This document shows positions 1-10,183 of a stretch of 64,000 nucleotides of DNA, in pieces. A program made the translations under genes and the position numbers. Within the stretch, counting starts at the first letter, position 1, and each line of letters starts with the position of its first letter. Below the pieces are notes generated by a model. It did no database searches. It was not told the DNA's origin and saw only the letters and a list, made by a program, of their open reading frames with translations. Source of the stretch: Conchocele bisecta (Eukaryota > Mollusca > Bivalvia > Lucinida > Thyasiridae); contig CM055273.1 of NCBI GenBank assembly GCA_029237695.1, forward strand, positions 55,107,968 through 55,171,967, written 5' to 3'.

Positions 1-314
1 TAATTAGTTATACTAATTAAATGCGTCACCTGAACAAAATAACATTGTTGACAGATTATAAAGTATGATCATTGTACATCAACAAATATATAGAGAGAAT
101 AAATAGTAATGGCCGTTAACATGTTATGGAAAGACGGTTATCGCCCCTGATAGCAGTGTGGAAATTTACGTCTGATATAAAATGTTTAACAATTCCAATC
201 GATACGTGGGGTAATGGTGAATGAATGTTTATTTTGCCAGAAAATGTCATATCTACAGAATATACAAAACTATATGTCTCCCTATATTATAACCTACTGA
301 CTGGGCACGTACCT
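1..314 (-). mobile_element. T1 (TTAA-target) MITE, degenerate, cut by window edge
   Basis: Ends at 305-314 in the T1 terminus (GGGCACGTACCT) followed by TTAA at 315-318. Internal blocks match, in the same order, the T1 copies at 12890-13363 and 33088-33545: GCGTCACCTGA, GGCCGTTAACAT, ATCGCCCCTGATA and GGGGTAATGGTGAATGAATG. The other terminus lies outside the window. No coding capacity. Confidence 0.6.
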
Positions 315-558
315 TTAACACTTTCACCCCTAAGTAATTGGAATGGATTTTATGTTAATTTCCAGACCAATCCAACGGTCACAAAATGATTTTCAGACTA
401 GTCCATTTATGAAAAGCGGGTGTTTTTGTTCTCAAAAATGTGAAAAGTACTTGCAAAAAGTGCAGATCCTGATGAGACGGCTCGTCACGAGCCGGTTCAT
501 CTGGGTCTACACTATTTGCGTATACCACTATACAGGCATGTGGTGTTGAAATTGTTAA
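315..558. mobile_element. T2 (TTAA-ended) hairpin MITE
   Basis: Bounded by TTAA at both ends (TTAACACTTTCACCCC on the left, GTTGAAATTGTTAA on the right). Carries the T2 hairpin GATGAGACGGCTCGTCACGA and the flanking GCAGATCC. It matches 6585-6830, 11678-11925 and 15096-15308. It abuts the T1 copy on the left through a shared TTAA. Confidence 0.6.
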
Positions 559-1287
559 GGCTTTATTGCTTCAGAATATAAAAGATATCCACAAATTACG
601 TCGCAAATTATCGCCAACTTCAGTGCACATTCTGAATTCAATTATAGGTGTCCTCCGAATTGTTTGTCAAATTAACAGCGCTCCAGATAAGATGCGTATT
701 GGCGTAAATACCCAATTAAAATTGCCAAAAACCCAATTGAAATCAGAAGTAGTGAGTAAAAAAAAGCAATTAAAAATTGTGGTATCTTTATCATGCTACA
801 GAAAACAATAAACAGACCACAAATATAGCATATTTTCTTATTTTTCCATGAAAACACATATTGGTATTTCATTAGAAGTGTCTCCAAGGAGACCATTCTA
901 ATGAAATACCAAGATGCGTTTTCATTTAGAAGCAAAAGATTGAATAAGTGCGGTCTGATGATGTGTAAACAGTAGTGTGATTCTATTTTACACAATTACA
1001 CTTTTGAAATACCCAATTGCTTCAGAAATGATGGAGTGACAATACTCAATTACTAATTACTAACTGGAGCAGGACTTAAGATCTTATTTGTTAAAAGTCA
1101 TCATCGCAGATGTTGTAAATCAAGTGCGGAAAATGCTCATATACAATACGGTAGAAAACCACGTGGACGAGCCCATATATATAATGTCGGCAGCAGCCTG
1201 GTATTGGAAGTTTGTTTTTGTGTTGTATATGACTTGTGTGAACATGCATTTTGGAATGATGATGTTGTAATATACGAACTACTTTTT
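559..1287. other. Intergenic, no gene recognised
   Basis: Small open frames only, with no family resemblance. It holds an imperfect inverted repeat around 855-915 (TTGGTATTTCATTAGAA against TTCTAATGAAATACCAA), which is probably a small MITE. A short block at 1130-1200 is unexplained. Confidence 0.4.
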
Positions 1288-1402
1288 GTCGCGCCCGCTT
1301 GCGGAAAGCGTGATATAGTCGGCACGTTGGCGTATACGTACGTACGTGAGTCCTGGTTAAAGTTTTTGGTTAACGTGTTTTGATATACAGCGGGCGCGAC
1401 AT
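1288..1402. mobile_element. GC-rich inverted-repeat element
   Basis: TGTCGCGCCCGCTTG on the left faces CAGCGGGCGCGACATG on the right, a terminal inverted repeat of about 14 bp around a core with CGTACGTACG. Base composition is sharply GC-richer than the flanks. I found only one copy in the window, so the mobile assignment is weak. Confidence 0.35.
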
Positions 1403-1464
1403 GTGGGCCGCGGCCATCTAGTTGTCTTTAACTTCGCAAATGAGAATTTACCGAAATGTGTTTA

Positions 1465-1680
1465 GAATATCTGTGATATTGTCCGTAAACGACGGAATGT
1501 TAACACAAAAATCAGAGCACACGCGGAATATAATTCCGCATGTGCCCTGCATTTTGTGTCAACTTTCGACAATGTCTGTTGAATTTGTTTCCGTATTATT
1601 TTTGAGGAAATACGAAGTTGTGACAAGGCAAATAAAACCTCTGATAATATTTACAGGTTGCAAGAAATGACAAGAGGTTG
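1465..1680. mobile_element. P1 palindromic MITE, degenerate, just upstream of gene A
   Basis: The centre (CACACGCGGAATATAATTCCGC) and flanks (GTCAACTTTCGAC) match the P1 family seen better at 6860-7110 and 29190-29420. It ends about 40 bp before the gene A start codon, so any proximal promoter of gene A must lie in or upstream of this element, or the 5' UTR runs through it. Confidence 0.45.
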
Positions 1681-1715
1681 CACATTTCCTTTGTAGACAT
1701 ATACAATTTAAAAGA

Positions 1716-4700
1716 ATGTCAACTCTGATTGGACAAGTCGCGTTGTGTGTGTGCTTATGTGCATTTCATGTACTCGTTAACATTTCTGCTCAATCGTTAG
1801 AGAACTCCATTTCGCTGATGGACGATTTGCTGGATAAGTACGATAGACGACAGCGACCAGTAGCCGACCAATCTGGACCAATCAACGTCAACGTTTCATT
1901 CGACCTCATTGCGATTCGAGATTTTAATGAACTCGAAGAAAAGTTTTCTGTGGTAGGAATACTCTACATGGCCTGGTATGACGAGGCTATAAAATGGAAC
2001 CCCTGGTTGTACGGCGGAAGTATATCACAGATGTTCCCGCTCTATGACGTATGGTACCCGATTGTAGTGTTATCAAACCCGTACGACTCCATCGCTGACG
2101 TGGCGGATCCTGAATGGATGACTGTGAGAATTTACGCCAATGGGTTTGCGTTATTTACTCCGGGAGCCGTCTTCCGATCTACGTGCATGGTCGATGTGAC
2201 GTTCTACCCGTTTGATACACAGGTACGTGAACCTAAGAAAATGTGTTGTTGTTTTTTGTGCATACAAATTACATTCGTAGCGTAGAATATGTACATAATA
2301 GACCATATTGAAATGTATAGTTCGCCCTACTTTCTAAGCCAATCGCTGGCCAGCAGTATGATCCACTTATTTCGCATATTGCAAAATTTAACTCCAATAA
2401 GTTATAAATTTAATGATTAACTGTTCGACAGGATATGGAAAATCAAAATTATTCACATATTGATTTTTCAGGAACTAAATGCTGCGATCGCTAGCGCTCC
2501 CTCGCATTTAATTTTTTAAAAAGCCATTATGTGAACAATAACACACTTATAGTTCAGCCAACTGTTCCCCGAAGACCAGAAATAACTGTAGCCATGACTG
2601 TATAATGTTCCCCCCCCCCCCCCCCGAATAGCCATGAAATAACTGTATACTGTTCCCACCGAATAGCATGAAATAACTGTATACTGTTTCCCGCATAGCC
2701 CCGAATAGTCCCCGAATAAGCCCATGAATAAATGTATATGTTCCCCGACTAGAATGACATAATGTTTAATGTTCCGAAGCGAAATAGCCTGTGAAATTTA
2801 ACAGAATCCTGTACCCGTAGACCATGACATAACTGTTACACTGTTCCCCCGAGATGCCCATGAAATACTGTAATGTTCCCCGAATGACCATGAAAAAACT
2901 GTATAAATGTTTCCCCGAATGACCATGAAATAACTGAAATAAACAGTTCCCCGAATGTCCATGAAATAAACCCCTGTATAAAAATGTTCCCCGAATGACC
3001 ATGAAATAACTGTATAAACTGTTCCCCGAATGACCATGAAATAACTGTATACTGTTCCCCGAATGACCATGAAATAACTGTATAATGTTCCCCGAATGAC
3101 CATGAAATACATGTAACTGTATACTGTTCCCCGAATGGCCATGGAATAAATGAACATGGCGAACAGTCCAGACTGTCTGAACAGACCATGTGGATGCACA
3201 GGTTGGATTGGATCTACACTGGTCGAAAAATCCATAAGCCCCATTTCTCCAGGAACAGCCACATATGTAGTTCAGGGTCTGTTTCACTAAACTTCGTACG
3301 ACTAAAATGTTCGTAAGTGCAAATTTAAGATCGTCTGTAAATTTCAATTTATGGATTTAAATTTATTGAGCATAGGCTGCATATGCAGCCTATGCTCAAT
3401 AAATGTAAATCCATTAATTGTTTACAAGAAAACATTGTTAATGTGAAATTTACGGACTATCATAATTTTCCACTTACGAACATTTTAGTCGTACAAAGTT
3501 TAGTGAAACGGGGAAAATGTCTAAGATGATGTTAATGACGTCTCTGCTATTAAGAACATATTGTGCCTACTGAGTGGGCATATGCCTTTAAGACACAGAG
3601 CTACATAAATATACAACTTAAATGAATGGTTTGCCGCGATGGACGCTTGCATGGTATAATTATGTGGACTGCAAAATGCGATAAGAACATATAGTACAGT
3701 GGAACCTCTCCAAACCGGACATCCTTGGAGGAGATAAGGATGTCCGGTTTGCAGATGTTCCACTGTAAATCAAACACGTTAGCACTTTATGCCGGACACA
3801 TTCTACGTGTTTTGGTATCTTGAAAAGTTATTGTAATCAGAGATACATCCATATATTCACGGGTGTCCGGATTTGAGTCCACCATATTATTTTTTCTTTT
3901 CAGACATGTGTATTGTATTTCGCGCCCTGGGGATATCTTCCTACTGAGGTGACGTTAACACCCTTTACAGACAAAGTACTACAAACGTACTTTACCGAAA
4001 GTGGAGAATGGAGCCTTCTGGATACCGCTGTATTCACGTTCCCGAACAGCAACACACTCGCTGTTAGTTTCACCTTTCGTCGCAAACCAATGTTCACAGC
4101 AGTTAACGTCCTCCTGCCAATTATGTTGATGTCGGTTATCAACATGCTCGTGTTTCTCGTGCCACATAAGAGTGGAGAGCGGATCTCCTACGCCATCACG
4201 GTCCTACTTGCGTTGGCCGTCTTTCTGACCTTGGTCGGCGACAATCTGCCGAAGACATCGGAACCTGTAGCCATCCTTAGCTTCTACTTACTCTCCATTC
4301 TAATCATCAGCGTTCTCATATGCGTCGTCGCCATCTCGAATATGAATGTATATTTCCGATCGAAGAAGATAGTGGTACCTGCATGGTGCGTTTTCGTGAC
4401 GCGACTGCTTCAATGCAGGTGTCTACGGAGAAGGAAAATTGCTAGAAATAGCATCTCCCCAGAGCGTTCACTGGTCGTAAACGTCGCGAGTGTCGACGCT
4501 ACTATCAAGGATACAACTGACGTTGCTGGTATGGTTGGCTCTCATAACCGCAACAGCAACAACAACAACAATAGCAGCAGCGGCAGCAACGAGGATATGT
4601 ACGAGTCGGAGGCAACGTGCACGTGGAAGGACGTCGGTGCCGCTGTCGACAAAATAAGCATTGCGTTTTTCTCGGTGGCGATACTTGGCGTCAATTTAGT

Positions 4701-4728
4701 ATTTATTATGTTCATGACCAGTGCATAA
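1716..4728 (+). CDS. Gene A: nAChR-like Cys-loop channel subunit, join(1716..2222,3904..4728), 443 aa
   Basis: Predicted plasma-membrane subunit of a pentameric ligand-gated cation channel. Residues 1-25 form a hydrophobic signal peptide (cleavage near SAQ/SLE). The extracellular domain has an N-glycosylation sequon at N59 and the Cys-loop C157-C171 with the FYPFDTQ core and 13 residues between cysteines. M1 is about 232-254, M2 about 261-281 (E at -1', Leu at 9', Asp at 20', the cation-selective pattern), M3 about 290-314 and M4 about 421-440. The M3-M4 loop carries an Asn/Ser-rich tract (about 384-398) and the pre-M4 helix TWKDVGAAVDKIS. The donor is CAG/GTACGT at 2222 and the acceptor TTTTCAG/ACA at 3904, phase 0, rebuilding DTQ-TC. 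Loop C (about 200-220) has no vicinal Cys pair, so this is not an alpha-type subunit. The start was chosen because it begins the signal peptide and nothing longer is open upstream. The length is usual for the family. The ligand is unknown. Confidence 0.92.
2562..3150. repeat. Minisatellite, about 31-bp unit, in gene A intron
   Basis: About 18 imperfect copies of a unit built on GTTCCCCGAATGACCATGAA followed by ATAACTGTATA. The right half is regular and the left half is decayed. A run of 17-18 C sits near 2609-2626. The long minus-strand open frames here are periodic translations of the repeat, not genes. Confidence 0.9.
3153..3267. mobile_element. G1 MITE, partial
   Basis: Contains TGGATCTACACTGGTCG and the G1 right terminus AAGCCCCATTTCTCCAGG...AGCCACATATG. 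The left end is replaced by the minisatellite. Confidence 0.55.
3277..3513. mobile_element. K1 palindromic MITE
   Basis: A near-complete inverted repeat. GTTTCACTAAACTTCGTACG on the left faces CGTACAAAGTTTAGTGAAAC on the right, and the central palindrome is GAGCATAGGCTGCATATGC. It matches 5601-5842. It could form a long hairpin in the gene A pre-mRNA. Confidence 0.8.
3549..3592 (+). mobile_element. Solo T1 right terminus
   Basis: ATTGTGCCTACTGAGTGGGC followed by ATATGCCTTTAA is the T1 right end with TTAA. The rest of the element is missing. Confidence 0.45.
3695..3767. mobile_element. pogo-A hairpin MITE
   Basis: TACAGTGGAACCTCTCCAAA...TTGCAGATGTTCCACTGTA is a 73-bp near palindrome with TA at each end and the CCGGACA core. 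Short, TA-flanked ends of this kind are typical of pogo/Tc1-mariner derivatives. Confidence 0.75.
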
Positions 4729-4773
4729 GGTCATGAGCAATGTCAGAAACGACCACATTTCGCCTGTTATCAG

Positions 4774-4968
4774 TAGCCGATTTCACCAACATTGCAAAGT
4801 ATACTTTTCTAGCAAAGTATACTTTGAGGGAGTAATCATTTATTTTTCCTGAAATGCATTATTTCATATAGAACTAACCACTGCATATATTTCATAGAAC
4901 TAACCACTGCATATATTTCATGATTAAAAGTATGCAGAATTATTATACTGAATGTATTACATTAACAA
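4774..4968. mobile_element. C1 MITE, left half
   Basis: Starts TAGCCGATTTCACCAAC after CAG (4771-4773) and runs through AAAGTATACTTT and GCATATATTTCATGATTAAA up to the middle of the family consensus, then stops. It contains a small internal duplication (GAACTAACCACTGCATATAT twice). It lies about 45 bp past the stop codon of gene A, so the gene A 3' UTR and polyadenylation site may be inside it. Confidence 0.65.
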
Positions 4969-4975
4969 CTATGGT

Positions 4976-5602
4976 AGCGTCCTGGTGCCAGATGCTGAAT
5001 ATATGTTTAAGTCATAATTAGGAGATACTAACTCCTAATTATGAGATATAACTTCTAATTAGCAGATATAACTTCTAATTAGGAGGTACTAAGTCATAAT
5101 TAGGAGATACCAACTCCTAATTAGAAGTTACAGTATGTATAATCTCCTTAATAGGACTTACTATCTCCTAATTAGGACTTACTATTTCCTGATTATGACT
5201 AGTTATCTCATTATTCGGAATAATATCTCCTAATTAGGAATTAGTATCTGCCAATTAGGACTTGGTATCTCCTAATTAGCAGTTAGTATCTCCTAAGTAG
5301 AACTTAATATTTCCTAATTAGGACACAATATATCATAGTTATGACGTAGTATCTCCTAATTAGGATTTATCTCCTAATTAAGACTGTATATCTCCTAATA
5401 AAGACTTAGAATCACGTAATTACGACTTAGATATCTCATAATTATGACTTAGTATCTCCTAATTAGGACGTACTATCTCCTAATTAGAGTTAGTATCTCC
5501 CACATAGGACTTATTATCTCCTAATTATGAGTTAGTATCTTCCACTTAGGACTTAGTGTCTCCTAATTAGGGCTACAAATATGTCATCATCGGCACCAGG
5601 AG
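4976..5602. repeat. AT-rich palindromic minisatellite between inverted ends
   Basis: About 28 copies of a 20-21-bp unit, TATCTCCTAATTAGGACTTA, with the self-complementary core TCCTAATTAGGA. The array is bracketed by TCCTGGTGCCAGATG (from 4979) and CATCATCGGCACCAGGA (about 5585-5601), an inverted pair, so it is probably the interior of one MITE. Confidence 0.85.
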
Positions 5603-5842
5603 CCCGTTTCACTAAACTTCGTACGACTAAAATGTTCGTAAGTGCAAATTTAGGATCGTCTGGTAATTTCAATTGATGAATTTATATTTATCGAGCATAG
5701 GCTGCATATGCATCCGATTGTCTATAAATGTAAATCCAATAATGGTCTACAAAAAATACTTCGTTAATATAAAATTTAGAGACTATCACAATTTTGCACT
5801 TACACATATTTTAGTCGTACGAAGTTTAGTGAAACGGGCCCC
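5601..5842. mobile_element. K1 palindromic MITE, full length
   Basis: GCCCGTTTCACTAAACTTCG on the left and CGAAGTTTAGTGAAACGGGC on the right, with the same internal order as 3277-3513. It directly abuts the minisatellite element. Confidence 0.8.
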
Positions 5843-6229
5843 AGGAATCTTCCATACGTCACTGTCGATTGGAATAGAAAACAATCGTTGACGTTTCATT
5901 TGTGGCTGTGCGTGGAGTAATGTGGATGTGTGCCCGGTGTAGCTCCTGATCAAACAGCACGCAAATCGTTCATCTATATTTGCCCCTCCGTGAGATTTTT
6001 CGAAATATTTTGATCATAGTTACGAAACTTACTACTCATCCATGTATTCAAATACGCTATCGTCTACATCGTATCAACATTACTTGACTGCCAATATTTG
6101 TATTTGTGAAACAATTAAAATACAATATCACGCCATTAATAATATTTGGGAAATTTGAGAAACTCTGCCTTTGTAGATATGCGAATATGAAGTATATACC
6201 CAATATCAACGAGACACGCTCTCCATGAC
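5843..6229. other. Intergenic, nothing recognised
   Basis: No gene, RNA or repeat could be supported in this stretch. Confidence 0.4.
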
Positions 6230-6232
6230 CAG

Positions 6233-6537
6233 TAGCCGATTTCATCAAACTTACAAAGTATACTTTAGGAGCAAAGTATACTTTGAGGGAGAAATTTTCA
6301 ATTTTATGATAAATTTATTCAATTTTTATTACACTGAATTTATTACATTATCACAGCCAATTTTGGCTGTGATAATGTAATAAATTCAGTGTAATAATTC
6401 TGCATACTTTTAATCATGAAATATATGCATTTGTTAGTTCTATATGAAATAATGCATTTCAGGAAAAACAAATGATTACTCCCTAAAAGTATACTTTGCT
6501 AGTAAAGTATACTTTGCAATGTTGATGAAATAGGCTA
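6233..6537. mobile_element. C1 MITE, full length, CAG target duplication
   Basis: A palindromic 305-bp element starting TAGCCGATTTCATC and ending GATGAAATAGGCTA, flanked by CAG at 6230-6232 and 6538-6540. The central hairpin is TTATCACAGCCAATTTTGGCTGTGATAA. The subterminal doublet of AAAGTATACTTT occurs at each side. Confidence 0.85.
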
Positions 6538-6584
6538 CAGTTACCTGAGATTTTGAATATTGGCAAATATATTCAAAATTACCT

Positions 6585-6830
6585 GTTACCCCTACATGTA
6601 AATATCTGGAATGAATTTGTATGTGTTAATTTTCCGACCAATCCAATCTTCGCAAAATGATTTGCAGACTAGTCCACTTATGAAAATGGCTACTTTTCCC
6701 CCTAAAACATATGAAAACAACTTGCAAAAGTGCAGATCCTGATGAGATGGCTCGCCATGAGCCGGCTCACCTGGATCTATACTGTTTTCAAACACCGCTA
6801 TATAGATGGCTGTAGTGTTAAAAGGGTTAA
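6585..6830. mobile_element. T2 hairpin MITE
   Basis: The left end is GTTACCCCTACATG and the right end is AAAAGGGTTAA. The hairpin GATGAGATGGCTCGCCATGA lies in the middle. It has the same layout as 315-558. Confidence 0.65.
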
Positions 6831-6839
6831 AGTCTGAAG

Positions 6840-7110
6840 CCATAATATGTGATACGCCATACGATTTTGTACCTTCGGACATCTGCGTAATTTTATGATT
6901 TTGTTTTACAAAATTTACAATATTTTTCGTACACGGCCTCAAAAGTTGACAAAATGTTCAGAGTACATGCGAATTATATTCCGCATGTACTCTGTAACTT
7001 TTATCAACTTTTGACTTCAATTATGAAAAATATTGTAAATTTTGTAAATGTATTTAATGAAATTAAGCAGATGTCCGAAGGTACAAAATCACATAGCGTA
7101 TCTCAAGTAT
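6840..7110. mobile_element. P1 palindromic MITE
   Basis: The inverted arms are CGCCATACGATTTTGTACC / GGTACAAAATCACATAGCG, around the central AGAGTACATGCGAATTATATTCCGCATGTACTCT. A second P1 half follows (7111-7222). Confidence 0.75.
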
Positions 7111-7234
7111 TACAATGCGAATATAATTCCGCATAATTATATTCTTAAATTGTTGTCAACATTTGACTTTATTTATTAAAAATATTGTAGATTTTGTAAA
7201 TGTATTTAATGACATTACGCAGATGTCCGAAGGT

Positions 7235-7448
7235 GGCCGGATTAGTAGGTAGAGCGTCGGACTGCGGATCGGGAGACACCTCGTTTGATTCTCACTTCGA
7301 CCTGCTCCGAATGGCCGATTCGGCGTGTCCTTGGGCAAGACAACTTAGTGCTAATCAAGTCCTGTCGGATGAGGACTTAAATAGTCGGTCCCGACATGCA
7401 ATATCATCGAGCCAGTGCCGTCGCTAAATCAAAGCATTTAGTTTATTT
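7235..7448 (+). mobile_element. tRNA-derived SINE with 12-bp target-site duplication
   Basis: GGATTAGTAGGTAGAGCGTC resembles a tRNA gene A box and CGTTTGATTCTCACTTCGAC a decayed B box, about 35 bp apart. The segment TGTCCTTGGGCAAGACAACT follows, a type of middle block common in SINEs of marine animals (family assignment from memory). The body is flanked by ATGTCCGAAGGT (7223-7234) and ATGTTCGAAGGT (7449-7460), and interrupts a P1 copy. The duplication marks target-primed insertion. It is not a functional tRNA gene, since no acceptor stem closes. Confidence 0.8.
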
Positions 7449-7490
7449 ATGTTCGAAGGTACACAATCACATAGCGTTTCTCAATTATTA

Positions 7491-7865
7491 CAATACGCCA
7501 GACAGATCGCCGATACATGAGACAGTTACATACGCGTGCTACGGACTATAATCGCTGACGTACGAGTACATCCAATTGTTTCAATATTGACTCATAGGAC
7601 CGCGTGATACAAAACGTGACTGTGACTGGAAAAAAATGTCTGTCGACAATTGTGACATGTCTGTTCACTACCTTGGTCCGTTACTTCAACGTGTGGCTGA
7701 TCTGGGTAAAGGCCAACATCCACATTTCCCTAGCAAAAGAATATTGACTTAGAAATAAAGGTGTCGTGAAATAAGTGGATCATGTGCATTATCGTACAAA
7801 CAACGACGGTAGACAATTTCACAGAACTCGCTGAGTGCATTATAATCTAGATAAGTTCGCTTTGA
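7491..7865. other. Intergenic, nothing recognised
   Basis: Contains the P1 remainder at its left edge and otherwise no supported feature. Confidence 0.35.
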
Positions 7866-7869
7866 AGGA

Positions 7870-8216
7870 GTAATTCACATCCGCACAGTCTGATCAGGAT
7901 CTGCACTGTTCGCCGGTCCATCAACAAAACACCCATTATGCTTCTAACAAGCAATATATATCGTTATAATGAACTAATATGTGACAGTGACTGGATAAAT
8001 GGGGCTTATGGGTTTTCCGACCAGTGAAGATCCAGATCAGCCTGTGCATCCGCACAGTCTGATCAGGAGCTGCACTGTTCGTCGGTCCATCAACAAAACA
8101 CCCATTATGCTACTAACAAGCAACATAGATCGTTATTATGCCACAGAGTGTGCTATTCGATCAGGAGTTGCACTGGTTACAAATCCCATAAGCCCTATTT
8201 CGCGCCAGTCACATAT
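7870..8216. mobile_element. G1 MITE with a partial upstream duplicate
   Basis: The full copy (about 7977-8216) runs from ACAGTGACTGGATAAATGGG to CGCCAGTCACATAT. A second partial copy (7870-7976) repeats CATCCGCACAGTCTGATCAG and the AACAAAACACCCATTATG block, so the interior is tandemly duplicated. Confidence 0.7.
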
Positions 8217-8924
8217 AAGGTATATTAGTATATATACATAGCGATTTGCATACTGATAATAAATGTACCAAGTGGCTTTATTATCTCTGCCAAATTGACA
8301 TAAACATCCATTTGGCATCTTGACATTTTTAGATAAAATAATAACAAACAATCGTCGTTTTGTCGGTAATATTTTCTGTGCTTAAATAACCACAAAACCG
8401 CACTGTTTCAGCATGCTTAAACGTATCATAATTCTACATAAAACTTGATTGCTATTTATTTACCATTTTGAAAACAAATGCAAAACTAATACGGAACATA
8501 CATTAACGTAAATTATGCGAATATTTCACAATTTTTTGCGAAACCCGAGTTGTGATAAGTGTGATTCTCTCGGAGACGATCCCGTTCATGAGACGTATCA
8601 GCTCATGTGACCGACGATCTTCATTAATCACGTAGTTAATTAACATATTGACCCACTACCCGATACACCTACGTGCGTTTAAAACAACACTTTTTGTTTA
8701 AAATGCAATACTCATGATAATGATAATAGCATTCTATGGTTTGTTTGAAAATATACGAGTAAAGTACATTCTGTAGATCCTTAAACAGATATGGTATGTG
8801 GGTTGAGGATCTAACAAAACATGGCTTATTGCCTGCGTGACCGGAGTGCGCAGTCTACTACTCATGGTCTTCACTATTCGTATTTCGCTAAAGAAACATC
8901 ACTGAGCAAGTGTAGCTACTGTCT
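8217..8924. other. Intergenic, nothing recognised
   Basis: AT-rich, without an open frame of note or a repeat that I can match elsewhere in the window. Confidence 0.4.
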
Positions 8925-9130
8925 GTTTCACGAAACCTGCCCAAATTCTACGGCTATATAGACAATTCAAAAACAATGTTTTTTTCGATAATATTAAATT
9001 AAAGGAAAATTTAAGAATGAGCCTTCTTCTTTTTATTTCGTGAGATTTGGTCAAATATTGATTTTATTGCGAAAACAAAATTTCCCCATGTTAAATCCCC
9101 ATAGACATCTTCAGGTTTTTTTCGAGAAAT
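8925..9130. mobile_element. S1 MITE, left half
   Basis: CTGTCTGTTTCACGAAACCT, then GAATGAGCCTTCTTC, and a stretch matching 56666-57208 up to CCCCATAGACATCTTCAG. The right half is absent. Confidence 0.65.
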
Positions 9131-9246
9131 ATTGAAAATAAAACATTTCCAGCAGACGACAACATTTAATTCAGCGTAGTAAGGATTAATGATGTCGAGC
9201 ATGAGAGTGGAGCACGAATATGCATTCAGAAGGGTCTGACCTGAGT

Positions 9247-9917
9247 AGGACTGAATGTGACTGGATAAATGGGGCTTATGTGATTTGTGACAAGTCTCCT
9301 GATCAAAAAGCACACTCATGTAACACCACAAAGATATATGTTGCTCGTGAGAAGAATGGCAGCTGTTCCATTGCTCAATTTTACATGATCACGTGGTTAG
9401 AACAACAACAACAATGGATGAAAGTGTTTAAAGCGCGCACACTCCAAAGTAAGTATTATTTGATAGTTTCCTTAATATGCAACGGGTTTTGATGACATAT
9501 GACGCAACAAACGCGTCTTCATGAGTCGCATTTGGTGGACTTCGGCACATACTTATGTCTTTTTTTGCGAAGAATGGATTTCCGTGTCAGTAAACATGGT
9601 AATCGATTATTCGCAAAAACGACAGACGTTTGGGTCAAAGTACCGAGACCACCAAATGCAGCTTAACAAGACGCATTTGATCGCCATATTTCATTAAAAT
9701 CCGTTACATAATAAGGACAATATAAAGAATACGTACCTTGAATCGGAGGCTCTTCTGGAAGTTTCAGTACTTGTTGTTGTTGTAACAACGTGATCATGAA
9801 CCTTGGTAGATGCAATGATGAACAGCTGATCAGACTGTGCTGATGCACAGGCTGATCTGGATCTACACTGGTCGCATAACAGAAGCCCAATTTCTCCAGT
9901 CACAGTCACACATAGGC
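9247..9917. mobile_element. H1 palindromic element (9385-9805) inside a G1 MITE
   Basis: The left G1 half (GTGACTGGATAAATGGGGC, from 9249) and the right G1 half (AAGCCCAATTTCTCCAGTCA, ending about 9917) are split by an H1 element. H1 runs from TGATCACGTGGTTAGAACAA to TTGTTGTTGTAACAACGTGA and carries the hairpin GCGAAGAATGGATTTCCGTG / ATCGATTATTCGCAAAAACG. This nested order dates H1 after G1 here. Confidence 0.65.
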
Positions 9918-9948
9918 ACGTGTTCGACAGATCAATTCCCAATTGTGC

Positions 9949-10052
9949 TACAGTGGGGTCAGCGTGTAAGTGCACACACGAACGAACACGACAGGTTGGT
10001 TCCAACCTGTCGTGTTCGTTCGTGTGTGCACTTACACGCTGACCCCACTGTA
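9949..10052. mobile_element. Near-perfect 104-bp palindrome, TA-flanked
   Basis: TACAGTGGGGTCAGCGTGTA...TACACGCTGACCCCACTGTA, with the arms meeting at AGGTTGGTTCCAACCT. A second half of the same family stands at about 10193-10252. The ends suggest a TA-target (Tc1-mariner-like) MITE. Confidence 0.8.
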
Positions 10053-10107
10053 ATGCATGTATAAAAAAAAGGTAAATATTTTTCTACATTTTTTCTCATT
10101 TCGCATT

Positions 10108-10183
10108 AAAAGTGTATGTTGTTACCACTCAGTTGAACCGTCTCGGCGAGACGGTTCAACTGAGTGGTAACAACATACACTTT
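10108..10183. repeat. Perfect 76-bp hairpin palindrome
   Basis: AAAGTGTATGTTGTTACCAC...GTGGTAACAACATACACTTT around CCGTCTCGGCGAGACGG. Close relatives lie at 20828-20900 and 39151-39222, so it is a mobile hairpin. Here it separates two pieces of the 9949-10052 family. Confidence 0.8.

Larger units (their letters stand above)
2223..3903 (+). other. Gene A intron (GT-AG, phase 0)
   Basis: It runs from GTACGT to TTTTCAG. It contains a minisatellite (2562-3150), part of a G1 MITE (3153-3267), a K1 palindromic MITE (3277-3513), a T1 terminus (3549-3592) and a pogo-A MITE (3695-3767). It is unrelated in sequence to the gene B and C introns apart from shared MITE families. Confidence 0.88.

Noticed and set aside
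2766..3347. Long minus-strand open frames (up to 193 codons) over the gene A intron
   Set aside because: They are periodic translations of the 31-bp minisatellite in three frames (HGHSGN-type repeats), with no start context or domain.
7235..7310. tRNA gene
   Set aside because: The A/B-box resemblance is present, but no acceptor stem or anticodon arm closes, and the segment continues into a SINE body with target duplications.
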